Assembly: GCA_025999315.1 (NCBI GenBank) | Contig: BNXD01000015.1 | Span: 1 to 30,943 of the forward strand | Origin: Bacteroidia bacterium | GTDB taxonomy: Bacteria > Bacteroidota > Bacteroidia > Bacteroidales > Rikenellaceae | Reading direction: 5' to 3' | Length of the DNA stretch: 30,943 bases | Part shown: positions 16,014-24,529 of the stretch, one piece after another | Numbering within the stretch: the stretch's first letter is position 1 | Layout: every line of letters starts with the position of its first letter | Program-made: the position numbers and the translations under genes | The notes under the pieces: generated by a model | Told to the model about the DNA's origin: nothing | Databases searched by the model: none | The model's input: only the letters and a program-made list of their open reading frames with translations

Positions 16014-16021
16014 CAAATATA
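16014..16021 (-). promoter_or_regulatory. Bacteroidetes -7 promoter box for the sulfatase at 14431-15990
   Basis: On the minus strand the sequence is TATATTTG, identical to the box at 2016-2023 and matching TAnnTTTG. Transcription would start near 16008, giving a leader of about 18 nt. An ATTGCATC half-site at about 16043-16050 lies between this box and the paired operator. Confidence 0.6.
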
Positions 16022-16083
16022 CTTTACCCGCCCCCAAAAAAGATGCAATATACATGACGCGATGGCAAGTGAAGGACTCCTCG

Positions 16084-16116
16084 ATGCAGCAAATTTGACA
16101 CTCACGATGCAACAAA
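16084..16116 (-). promoter_or_regulatory. Putative operator: paired TTTGYTGCAT direct repeats
   Basis: Read on the minus strand, TTTGTTGCAT (16107-16116) is followed 23 bp later by TTTGCTGCAT (16084-16093). The intervening GTGTCAAATTTG matches the spacer of the site at 1922-1954. The proximal repeat ends 62 bp from the TATATTTG box, against 61 bp at the other operon. The site begins 16 bp after the 3' end of the HTCS-type regulator gene. No third paired copy was found by eye elsewhere in the window. Confidence 0.65.
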
Positions 16117-16132
16117 TGGTTCAAAACGCCCG

Positions 16133-19100
16133 TCAGTGCGTTTTCGACGCATTTCTCAACAGATATTCGTTCGGGAGCATGCCGAATTGCTGTTTAAAGC
16201 ACTTTGCAAAATAGGACGGGGTGTTGAAACCCGTTTCATAACAGATCGCCTCGATGGAATAGTTTCCTTTGGAGAGCAGTTCGGCCGCTTTTTTCAGGCG
16301 AAATCCACGGATGTATTCGTTGGCCGAGCATCCCACCGTTTTTTTGAGCATACGGTGCAGGCTGGTCTTGGATGTTTTGAGCCTGGTCGCGAGGTCTTCG
16401 ATCCCGAAGGCGCTCTCCTTGTAAGATTGCTCGAGTACCTTGTCCACCCGCTCCATGAACATGTCCCTGGGCGCGGGTTTGCGCTCCTGCGCATCGGGCA
16501 GGGTGGCGAACGGCTTGCTGTATTTGTCTTTGAGCGTCGAGCGCAGTTCGGTCAGTTTGGCAATGCGCGTACGCAGATGCCGGGCCTCGAAGGGGATGGA
16601 CAGCATGGCGTCGGCTCCCGATTCGACATACCGGGCCCGTGCTTTTTCCGAAGGGTCGCCCGACAGCACGATGATCGGAAGGTCGAGTGTGCGCGTATCG
16701 TTTCTAAGTATCCTGCTCACGTCGGCGGCTTCGCCCGTCGTTTCGTGAATGACCAGCAGAGAGCACCCCCCGCCAAAACAGAATTTCAGGCACTCTTTGA
16801 TATTGATGAAAACATGCGTGTCGTATTCGGGCAGTATGGTCATGATGTATCCCGAAAGGGCGCCCGAGGCGTCGAGAATGGCTACCGCAGGGCCGTCGGC
16901 ATGGGTGTCGCTCGCATGATATACGGGTTGAGGGATGGCCGCATCGCCCGTATCCTGAAAGAAACAGGATCGGGAGCGGGTGAGTTCGTCCTCCGTATAG
17001 AAGTTTCTGTCTGTCACCAGCTCTATCCTGTAACCCGTCTGTCCCCCCTCTGTCTGTTTGCGTATCAGGCGTCCACGGTGCAGTTGGACGAGTTTTTCCG
17101 CATAGGTATAGGCCACCCAGGGGTAGTCGGGCTTTTGTCTTTCCCGCCCGGTGTCGCCCCCCTCGGGAAAGGAGATGTTGGTGTCTGTCTCCAGTATCGC
17201 CGTGTCGAATCCCTCGCAACGGCCACCCCTGAGAGATATGTTTATCTGAGAGCGCTCGCTGCTCTCCCCGGCAATGCACTCCAGCAGATTCGTGGCTATC
17301 TGCTCGAAAACGGCGGCATCGAAGAACCCCGCCACCGGGAAATGCGATCTGTCCAGCCTGACGCTTATCTTTCCCCCGTATTCGACAGAGAGGCTGTCCA
17401 CCACTCCGGTCAATGTTTCGTCCAGATTGCCCTCCCTGATCGAAAGTTTCACCTCGTCGTTGGCTACGGCGTTGAAGCGCTCCAGACGGGTTATGACCCT
17501 GTTTATCGATCCCGAATGGTAGTCGATGAGCTGCTCGAGATATTTGCGGCGCGAGGAGTCGGGGCGCTCCCTGATGATCTGCTCCACGGGGGCGGTAACG
17601 AGCATCAGCGAGGTCTTCAGATCGTTCACCAGCTTGGAGAAATGTTCCACCTGCTTGCTGCGCTGTGTGCGGTGAAACTCTTTCAGGTGTTTTTCGGCAA
17701 GCAGTTTATGCTCCAGGCGCGAGCGGGTTACGAAAAAGACCGATACGAACGCCAAAATGCCGACAACCAGTACAAACCATAATATGAGGGCCCACACGGA
17801 GAGATACCATATGGGTTTTACCACAATGTGCAGGCTGAGCTCCCGGCCGTTCCATATTCCGTCGCTGTTGGTCGATCGCAGCCTGAACAGATACTTCCCC
17901 CGCCCCAGATTCAGATAACTTACCGAACGGTTGTAGGCGTCGGCCGAATTCCACTGTGCGTCCACCGGGTCCAGACGGTACTGGTAGGATACTTTTTGCG
18001 GGTTCAGATAATCCAGCGCGGCAAAATTCAGGCAGACGGAATTCTGGTCGTGCCGCAGGGTGATGCGGTTGTTTTTCGCATCATACTCATCCGGGCGGAT
18101 CGTCGGGGAGCTTATCGGTTTGCCCCCGGCGATGATGCCGGTCAGAACCAGCGGGGGGACAAAATCGGACAGCGTCAAGCTGTCGGGATCGATGGTCAGA
18201 ATGCCGTGCGTGGTGCCGAAATACAATTTGCCCGAGCGGTCCCTTACCGATGAGGAGAGATTGAAGAACCCGTTGTCGACCCCGTCCTTTTCGTTGAAGT
18301 TATAGAATTTCCCTTCATGCGGATCGAACATGCTCAATCCTCTGTCCGTAGCGGCCCATATGTTGCCCGACGCATCCTGATTGACCGAATAGATAAAATC
18401 CCCTTCCAGCCCGTCGCGCTTGTCGTAATATGTAAAGTCGTCCGCCCCTCTGTCGTATCGTATCAGTGCGTTGTGGGCGCCTATCCATATGGACGAGTCC
18501 GCCGCCTGAAAGAGGGTATTTATCATGTTGGCCTTCAGTCGTCCCCCCTTCGAGCGTGAATTGTAGTGCTCGAACCATGCGTTCGGACGCTCTTTGTCTG
18601 CCAGCCGGTCGAGCCCCCCGGCCCGCGTGCCGATCCACAGATCGTCGCTGCTGTCGCACAGCAGCGAGGTAACGATGTTCTTTCCCGGCGAGTTGGGATT
18701 GTTCGAGACGTTCGTGTATCTGTAAAACACCTCCTGCCTGACGTCCAGTCTGTTGAGCCCGGCGCTGTTGACGGTGCTCCATAATCCCACCCACAGGTTT
18801 CCCTTGAGGTCCGTCTCTATCGCGCTGATATAATTGTTTGAAAGCGATGTTTCGTCCAGGAGATTGCCGCGGTAATTTTTGCTTTTCCCGCTCGAAAGGT
18901 CGTACCTGATCACTCCGCTGCCTGAGGTGCCGATCCAAAGGGTCGACGCATCGCGTTTGAGCGCCGCGACGGGCTGAGGCATGATGAGAACCGGTCCGTT
19001 CTTCTCTGCCCTGAACAGGCCCGATGTGGTTCCGAGCAGCAACTCTCCCTTCTCGGTAAAATCGAGGGCGCTGACATCCAGGCGGGATCCCCGGTATTCT

Positions 19101-20143
19101 AACCGACGGTTGTCGAACGGTTTAAGGTTTGGGACAAGCTGCACCACTCCTGTGTTGGTCGCCGCCCAGACAATTCCCGAGCGATCCATGAACAGGTCGT
19201 TGACATTGCTTGTGGCGTTGGTAAACGGCAGGCGGCTTTCCGTCGGTATGCTGGTCAGAGAGCCCCTCATGTCTATGGCCGATATTCCGCTCTTTGATCC
19301 TATGTACAGATGATTTCGTGCAAAAAGCAGTTTGCTGACCTCATTGACCGGATATGTTTCCACCAGCGACAACTCGTCGCCTTCCCATCTCAATTTGAAT
19401 ATTCCCGACATCCATGTAGCTGCATACACATTCCGGTCGTGGTCCGTTTCCAGCGCCCGTATCGAATAGTCGGTCTTTTTGTTTTTGTCGTTCGGATAGC
19501 AATTGTTTATGCGATAGGAGCCGGTTGCGTCCGGGGCTGCACGAAAAATCTTGTGGCCCGAGGCGATCAGTATTTCCGATTTTCCCGCATGACAGAACGC
19601 CCGTATGGTCGTCCCCGGATCGGCATCGCTTTTGAAATAGTTTTGCGGCGATATGCTTTGGCCGGTTGCGGGGTCGAAGATTATCAGCCCGTTAAGGCTT
19701 GTGCCTATCCATATAAATCCGTGCGCATCTATGGTCAGCGCGTTGATATGAAGCTCGTTGGGATGTATATTGTCGTGCAGGGTGAATTTTCTGCTTTCGG
19801 GGTCGTAGCTGCAAAGGCCGTTCTCGGTGCCTATCCACATGATGCCCGTTTTGGGGTCGTTGCACAACACACGTATGAAATTGCCGGGCGGGGTCTGTTC
19901 TTTTCCGGTTTCGTTGCGAATGATCTCAAGATACATTCCGTCGAAACGCACCAGCGCGCCCAGAGTGCCTATCCATATAAAACCCTGATTGTCCTGGGTG
20001 ATGGTGTTGGCCAGGCGCAGCGATGAGGCGTAGGGGCCGTCTATGGTCCGAAATACCTTCGGTTCCGAAGCAAAAACGCCTTCGGCCACAGCCAGAAGAA
20101 GAGCGACCGCCATGGACAGTATTGCAGTGTGGGTTTTTTGCAT
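16133..20143 (-). CDS. HTCS-type membrane regulator with degenerate kinase and receiver domains
   Basis: The 1336-residue product has the hybrid two-component-system layout. A signal peptide (about 1-25) is followed by about 13 Reg_prop blades (WIGTxxGLxxFD pattern, about 40-660), as for two seven-bladed periplasmic sensor propellers, then a Y_Y_Y domain (about 690-775), a transmembrane helix (about 778-803), HisKA-like (about 820-890), HATPase-like (about 930-1055), receiver-like (about 1080-1200) and AraC HTH (about 1235-1336) regions. The phosphorelay appears dead. The H-box reads FSKLVNDLKTSLML, with N840 where His belongs. The N-box NLLECIAG has C956 for Asn. DTGxG is DTNIS (987-991) and the G2 glycines are absent. 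In the receiver, D1091-A1092 replaces the acidic pair, H1133 replaces the phospho-acceptor Asp, and I1183 replaces Lys before PF. The HTH is intact. Start 20143 (MQKTHTAIL) is chosen over a TTG at 20173. It probably controls the two flanking sulfatase operons. Confidence 0.9.
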   Translation of the reverse strand: MQKTHTAILSMAVALLLAVAEGVFASEPKVFRTIDGPYASSLRLANTITQDNQGFIWIGTLGALVRFDGMYLEIIRNETGKEQTPPGNFIRVLCNDPKTGIMWIGTENGLCSYDPESRKFTLHDNIHPNELHINALTIDAHGFIWIGTSLNGLIIFDPATGQSISPQNYFKSDADPGTTIRAFCHAGKSEILIASGHKIFRAAPDATGSYRINNCYPNDKNKKTDYSIRALETDHDRNVYAATWMSGIFKLRWEGDELSLVETYPVNEVSKLLFARNHLYIGSKSGISAIDMRGSLTSIPTESRLPFTNATSNVNDLFMDRSGIVWAATNTGVVQLVPNLKPFDNRRLEYRGSRLDVSALDFTEKGELLLGTTSGLFRAEKNGPVLIMPQPVAALKRDASTLWIGTSGSGVIRYDLSSGKSKNYRGNLLDETSLSNNYISAIETDLKGNLWVGLWSTVNSAGLNRLDVRQEVFYRYTNVSNNPNSPGKNIVTSLLCDSSDDLWIGTRAGGLDRLADKERPNAWFEHYNSRSKGGRLKANMINTLFQAADSSIWIGAHNALIRYDRGADDFTYYDKRDGLEGDFIYSVNQDASGNIWAATDRGLSMFDPHEGKFYNFNEKDGVDNGFFNLSSSVRDRSGKLYFGTTHGILTIDPDSLTLSDFVPPLVLTGIIAGGKPISSPTIRPDEYDAKNNRITLRHDQNSVCLNFAALDYLNPQKVSYQYRLDPVDAQWNSADAYNRSVSYLNLGRGKYLFRLRSTNSDGIWNGRELSLHIVVKPIWYLSVWALILWFVLVVGILAFVSVFFVTRSRLEHKLLAEKHLKEFHRTQRSKQVEHFSKLVNDLKTSLMLVTAPVEQIIRERPDSSRRKYLEQLIDYHSGSINRVITRLERFNAVANDEVKLSIREGNLDETLTGVVDSLSVEYGGKISVRLDRSHFPVAGFFDAAVFEQIATNLLECIAGESSERSQINISLRGGRCEGFDTAILETDTNISFPEGGDTGRERQKPDYPWVAYTYAEKLVQLHRGRLIRKQTEGGQTGYRIELVTDRNFYTEDELTRSRSCFFQDTGDAAIPQPVYHASDTHADGPAVAILDASGALSGYIMTILPEYDTHVFINIKECLKFCFGGGCSLLVIHETTGEAADVSRILRNDTRTLDLPIIVLSGDPSEKARARYVESGADAMLSIPFEARHLRTRIAKLTELRSTLKDKYSKPFATLPDAQERKPAPRDMFMERVDKVLEQSYKESAFGIEDLATRLKTSKTSLHRMLKKTVGCSANEYIRGFRLKKAAELLSKGNYSIEAICYETGFNTPSYFAKCFKQQFGMLPNEYLLRNASKTH

Positions 20144-20260
20144 GGCTTCGAGGAGCGGTCTTATTTCACGCAATAATCACGCAATAATAATAAAAATTTA
20201 CGAGAAGAGCAACATGGCGCCAGACCCGGGCAGGGATCGATATGTGTCAAAAGGCGAACA

Positions 20261-20292
20261 AACGGGGCGGAGATTCTCTTCTCCGCCCCGTT
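20261..20292 (-). terminator. Strong hairpin after the SusC/D operon
   Basis: AACGGGGCGGAGA pairs with TCTCCGCCCCGTT, a perfect 13-bp stem with a 6-nt loop. It lies between the stop of the lipoprotein gene (20331) and the start of the regulator gene (20143), both on the minus strand. The sequence after the stem on the minus strand is only moderately T-rich (GTTCGCCTTTTGAC), so termination may be partial. Confidence 0.7.
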
Positions 20293-20330
20293 GTGTCTGA
20301 AAATCAGAATATAGCCTTGCCGATCGTCTG

Positions 20331-22697
20331 TCAATAGGGATTGTTTACGAGTGTCGGTGGGCTCACTCCCTCGCTGATCCGCCAGATGGGCGTGGTGAAG
20401 TCCCAATTCGCATAGGAAGCCTGCTCGTTGATCGCCGTGGACGACAGAGCCGTGCCCACACCGCCCGGGCCTGCAGGCAGGCCGGTCAGATAGTAGCAAT
20501 CCGTAACGGTCCCGGCATTGGTGGTGGTGATGGCTCCCGTTCCGTTAGCTTTGAACGTCCCGGTAAGGGTCCCGGTACTGTAGCAGTTGGCGACCGTGCC
20601 GCCCGCTACCACCGTCGGCGATATGCCGCCCGCAGTACACAGGGTGCTCGAGCCGGTGATCGTGCCCGTGTTGTAGCAGTTGAGGATGGAGGCCGCCCCC
20701 ATGTTGCCCGTGATCCCGCCGAAGGTGAGGGTCTGGGTGAGATCGGTACATACTACGTTGCCCGTGTTATAGCACTGCTGTACGACAACTCCCGCAGCGT
20801 TGATGCGGCCGGAGATGCCGCCGGCGCTGGAGGTGCCGGTGCCGGTGCCGGTCAGGGTAACCGTTCCCGAATTGCGGCAATATTCGATGACGAATTTGGC
20901 AGTAGGAGCGGTAGTGCGCCAACCGCTGGTGATGCCGCCTACATAGGTGCGACCGGTAACCGCCGCCTTGTTGTGGCAATAGCGTATCGTCTCCCAGTTT
21001 TGGCCCGAGATGCCGCCCACGTCCCCGGCGCCTGTTCCCTCCATCGTTACGTTCATGCTCTCGTTGACGCAGTATTCGATCACGCATGTTCCGTTCTGGC
21101 CCGGCAGGCCGTTATACCCGACGATTCCGCCGACGCCCTGGCAGGCCTTGTTGCCATAGTGAACCTCGCCGCCAACGACGGTGCAGTTGGACACCACGAC
21201 ATTATTGACGTCGCCTGCCACCGTGCTGTTGGTCATACCGATCATGCCTCCCAGTCCATTCGTCGAGTTGAGGGCTGTCGAGTTGTTGATCGTAACATTG
21301 CAATTGGTCAGGGAGCACCTGTCGACCCTGCCCCCGGTCAAGAGCATCCCCACGAGCAACCCGTCGGCCTGATTGGTGGGCGGAGCGGCCGACACGGTCA
21401 AAGTGGAGGTGATCACGCTCAGATTTTTGACAGTTCCTCCGTTCACATAGCCGAACATGCCGAAAGCATTGGCGGAGTTGGCCGCCGCTACGAGCAGGTT
21501 GCGGACCGAGTTCACTCCGGTGAGCGTTGCTCCGCTATAGATACCCGCATCGTAAACCCCGGTGAACGGCGTCGAGGAGGTTGCGCCGATGGGCACATAT
21601 CCTGTTTTCTGCTCGAAGTCGAGATCGACCTGCTGATGGTAAGCCTTGTCCAGCGCCCGACTCACGTTGTTGAAGTGGCGCATGGCCTTTATCACGAACG
21701 GCGAAGAGGTCGAGCCCAGACCCGAGTCGAAGTGGCTGTTTGAAGCCACGTCGTTGCTCTTTTTGAAAGTCGCGGACGCCATGTGCGCGGCCACGTTGAA
21801 GGTTACCGCACCCACATAGGCGCCATAATTGATGGCGGTCAGGTCGCAGGCGTAATCCTCCGTGCGGTTGTCCGCATCGATCCGCACGCTCACGTAAGGA
21901 TCCGTTTCGCCATCCTTGACCACGTTGAGCATATAATACACTATGCCTGCCTTGGGCGGGAACGATGCAATGAAGGTCTCGCCGTTGGTTACCGTCAACT
22001 CGGTGGCCTCGTATGTGCCCACCTGCGCAACGGTGATGGTCTTCTGCAGGCTGTTGTCCTCGACGCTGCGCACGGTGATCGTGCTGCTGCGGTCGTCGCC
22101 CGAGTCGTTCAATCCGGCAGTTATCGTGAAGGCCATGTCGCGGCACAGGGTTCCCTGCGCCGGTGCGGACGAAAGCCACCCCTGATCGGCCGGGGGTACG
22201 ATCACTTCCCAGTTTTCCGAAGTGCTCAGCGTCAGATCGATCTGCTGGCCCAGCAAATTGGCGGAAACGGGCGAAGTGTCCAGATCGATGAACGGCTCCG
22301 AGGCTTTCTGGGTGATGGTGACCGTTTGCTGGAACGATGGGTCGTCCTGCGAGGTGAAGGTCAGCGTAGCCGTGCGGTCGCTTTTGGAGACGTTCCGCAA
22401 GAGTTTCATCGGCACGGGTTGCGTACCGAAAGCCGAACTCTCGCCCAGAATCAGCCAGGACGTTTCCCACTGGGCGCCGGGAAAGCTTACCTGTACATCC
22501 CACCAGAAGTTGGCGTCGAACGACACCTCGGTATCCAGCTCTTCCGAGCCGAAGATGGCCCCGTCGCCCGTGAGCGATACGCTCATCGGCGTGGTTTCGC
22601 TGTTGTACAGGCCGGTGAACCCTGCCTCACGTATGTCGGTGCAGGCCGTCAGCAGCACGAGGGCTGCCGCATACAGAGTTTTACGTATTGTTTTCAT
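20331..22697 (-). CDS. Surface lipoprotein with BACON and GLUG-type repeats (SusE/F position)
   Basis: The 788-residue product has a lipoprotein signal with lipobox LLTAC (C19). Two BACON-like domains follow (about 40-135 and 136-235), with the typical WLxxxP..G and TITVRSVEDNSLQKTITVAQ ends. From about residue 330 the sequence changes to GLUG-type repeats: SSPFVIKAMRHFNNVSRAL, then FGMFGYVNGGTVKNLSV, GGIVGYNG, GGISGQNW, GGITSGW, GGISGRI, GGITGNM. Such repeats usually fold as a right-handed beta-helix. The gene's place after SusD and its surface-lipoprotein features suggest a surface glycan-binding protein, replacing SusE/SusF. BACON domains are often spacers or carbohydrate-associated; binding specificity cannot be predicted. 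It starts 14 bp after the SusD stop and is the last gene of the operon. Confidence 0.85.
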   Translation of the reverse strand: MKTIRKTLYAAALVLLTACTDIREAGFTGLYNSETTPMSVSLTGDGAIFGSEELDTEVSFDANFWWDVQVSFPGAQWETSWLILGESSAFGTQPVPMKLLRNVSKSDRTATLTFTSQDDPSFQQTVTITQKASEPFIDLDTSPVSANLLGQQIDLTLSTSENWEVIVPPADQGWLSSAPAQGTLCRDMAFTITAGLNDSGDDRSSTITVRSVEDNSLQKTITVAQVGTYEATELTVTNGETFIASFPPKAGIVYYMLNVVKDGETDPYVSVRIDADNRTEDYACDLTAINYGAYVGAVTFNVAAHMASATFKKSNDVASNSHFDSGLGSTSSPFVIKAMRHFNNVSRALDKAYHQQVDLDFEQKTGYVPIGATSSTPFTGVYDAGIYSGATLTGVNSVRNLLVAAANSANAFGMFGYVNGGTVKNLSVITSTLTVSAAPPTNQADGLLVGMLLTGGRVDRCSLTNCNVTINNSTALNSTNGLGGMIGMTNSTVAGDVNNVVVSNCTVVGGEVHYGNKACQGVGGIVGYNGLPGQNGTCVIEYCVNESMNVTMEGTGAGDVGGISGQNWETIRYCHNKAAVTGRTYVGGITSGWRTTAPTAKFVIEYCRNSGTVTLTGTGTGTSSAGGISGRINAAGVVVQQCYNTGNVVCTDLTQTLTFGGITGNMGAASILNCYNTGTITGSSTLCTAGGISPTVVAGGTVANCYSTGTLTGTFKANGTGAITTTNAGTVTDCYYLTGLPAGPGGVGTALSSTAINEQASYANWDFTTPIWRISEGVSPPTLVNNPY

Positions 22698-22711
22698 AAC
22701 TCCTTATGTTT

Positions 22712-24508
22712 TTACTGGTTCTCCCAGCCGAGGTTCTGGTCCGACTCGGGAATCAGGCTGTTGTGCTGTATCTCGTTCTTGGGGATGGGGAAGAAGAGGT
22801 TCTGTACAAGGAAGCTCCGGTTGCTGTAGTCGTAACCTACCTCGGTGTTGTGGTAGTTTGCGCCTGCGTTCTTGCCCCAGCCCCCGTTGGCGACGGTCTC
22901 TTTGGCCATGGCGCGCCAATAGTTGTTGCGCTCCATGCAGCGCTCCAGATAGTCGGCTCCGCGGCGGCGTACGTCGAACATCTCGTGGTTCTCGCCCAGC
23001 AGTTCAAAGATACGCTCGAACATGACATCGTTGCGGAAATCAACCTGATTCATGCCGGTCGGCCATTGTACGGGTTGTGTCTCTCCCGCATCGCGAACGC
23101 CGTTGCCGTCGGCGTCGGCAGCGCGGTCGAGCACCTGATTGACATAACCGACAGCCTCGCCGGTCAGGCCGATCTCGTTGGCGGCCTCGGCCAGGGTCAA
23201 CAGCAGGTCGGCATAGCGAAAGACTTTCATGTTCTGGTCGTTTCGTCCGTTATACTCGTCATACCAGTACTTGCGCAGGTAGGGCATGATACCTGCCAAA
23301 TTGCTGATCCCGAAGCCGCGATTGGGAAAGAAGGTCTGCGTGCCGGGCACACCGTCCTTGTCGTCGGTATAATACTGGTAGGTAACGTTGAAACGCGGGT
23401 CGGCATTGAGTTCCGCGCTCGTGGAGATGTCATTGCACCGTTTGCCGTTGCCATAGCGGGTCCAGTGCTCGCAGAAGACCCATTTGGTGGGGCGCAGGCG
23501 GCCCCAGTTGGTGTTGTCGCCGTTGTAGTTGGGTGCATACACCGAATATCCCGCGATCGATTCGGCAGCGCCCGGAGGCGTATAGGCGTGACCGTCCAGA
23601 GAGATTATCGTGATCCCGAAGTCTGTGCCGTAGGATTTGTTGAACTGAACCTCAAAGATGGACTCTTCCGTGTTCTTGGATCTGTTGTTCCATAAACTGG
23701 CGTAAAGGGGCGCCAACTGGTACTTCCCGCTCTGGTAGACCTCCAGCGCCGCATCGTAGCCATTTTGCCAGAACTCCGCCCGCTCTTGCGGGGTATAACG
23801 CTCCTCTTCGGGCTCTTTGGTGCAGTCGAAATGATCCTGGGTCAGACAGGCCATCTGCACGTAGACCTTGGCCATGAACGCTCTGGCTGCCCAGCGGTGA
23901 GGATAGCCGACAGCCTGCTTGTCCTTGTCGGGCATGTGATCGAAAGCGAACTGGAGGTCTTCCAGTATCTGCGCGTAGACCTTGCGCAGCGAGGAGCGTT
24001 CGCAGTAGGTATCCTCGATCGTCTCGCAAGGGGTTACGCGCAACGGGCAGCGACCGAACAGGCGCACGATGTTGAAGTAGTGGAACGCGCGCAGGAATTT
24101 CGCTTCGGCCTCGACAGCCAGACGGAAATCCTCGCCCAGATCGCACTCCGCCAGGTTGGCCAGCAGATCGTTGCACTGGTTGATGCCGGTGTATATGGCC
24201 TGGAAGGGGCGGGTCATAAAGTTGTCGGTGATCGGGCTCATCGTCCCCACCTGACAGGTGACCTGGTTGCTCTGACTGTTCTTCGAGGCCAGCATCACCG
24301 AGTTGACTCCCATGTGGGTCAGTCCGGAGCTGTAATAGTTGGACGAGGTCAACTGCACATAGCAGCCCACAAGCACCGAGCGCACGCCGCCCTCGGTGGT
24401 GTAGACCGTCGAGGGCACCTGCGCGGTGCGCGGATTCTCTTCCAGATAGCTGCAGGCAGCCAAAAGAGAGATCGCTGCGATTGCCTGAATTCTATAGCGT
24501 GTTTTCAT
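22712..24508 (-). CDS. SusD-like starch-binding-type lipoprotein
   Basis: The 598-residue product has lipobox LLAAC (C19) followed by SYLEEN, an acidic start as in surface-exported Bacteroidetes lipoproteins. SusD hallmarks are NPRTAQVPSTVYTTEGGVRSVLVGCY, RAFHYFNIVRLFG, the TPR-like region (RWAARAFMAKVYVQMA), MKVFRYADLLLTLAEAANEI and ENHEMFDVRRRG near the C-terminus, which correspond to the RagB/SusD family. The protein caps the SusC transporter on the cell surface and binds oligosaccharide. It is 21 bp downstream of the canonical SusC gene, its likely partner. No second SusD is present although two SusC genes precede it. Confidence 0.93.
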   Translation of the reverse strand: MKTRYRIQAIAAISLLAACSYLEENPRTAQVPSTVYTTEGGVRSVLVGCYVQLTSSNYYSSGLTHMGVNSVMLASKNSQSNQVTCQVGTMSPITDNFMTRPFQAIYTGINQCNDLLANLAECDLGEDFRLAVEAEAKFLRAFHYFNIVRLFGRCPLRVTPCETIEDTYCERSSLRKVYAQILEDLQFAFDHMPDKDKQAVGYPHRWAARAFMAKVYVQMACLTQDHFDCTKEPEEERYTPQERAEFWQNGYDAALEVYQSGKYQLAPLYASLWNNRSKNTEESIFEVQFNKSYGTDFGITIISLDGHAYTPPGAAESIAGYSVYAPNYNGDNTNWGRLRPTKWVFCEHWTRYGNGKRCNDISTSAELNADPRFNVTYQYYTDDKDGVPGTQTFFPNRGFGISNLAGIMPYLRKYWYDEYNGRNDQNMKVFRYADLLLTLAEAANEIGLTGEAVGYVNQVLDRAADADGNGVRDAGETQPVQWPTGMNQVDFRNDVMFERIFELLGENHEMFDVRRRGADYLERCMERNNYWRAMAKETVANGGWGKNAGANYHNTEVGYDYSNRSFLVQNLFFPIPKNEIQHNSLIPESDQNLGWENQ

Positions 24509-24529
24509 AGCTTTTTCGTCGTTGGCAGG

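Noticed and set aside
20144-20173. TTG start for the regulator, ten codons upstream
   Set aside because: The ATG at 20143 gives a normal signal peptide (MQKTHTAILSMAVALLLAVA). The extra residues are polar and the TTG has no ribosome-site support.
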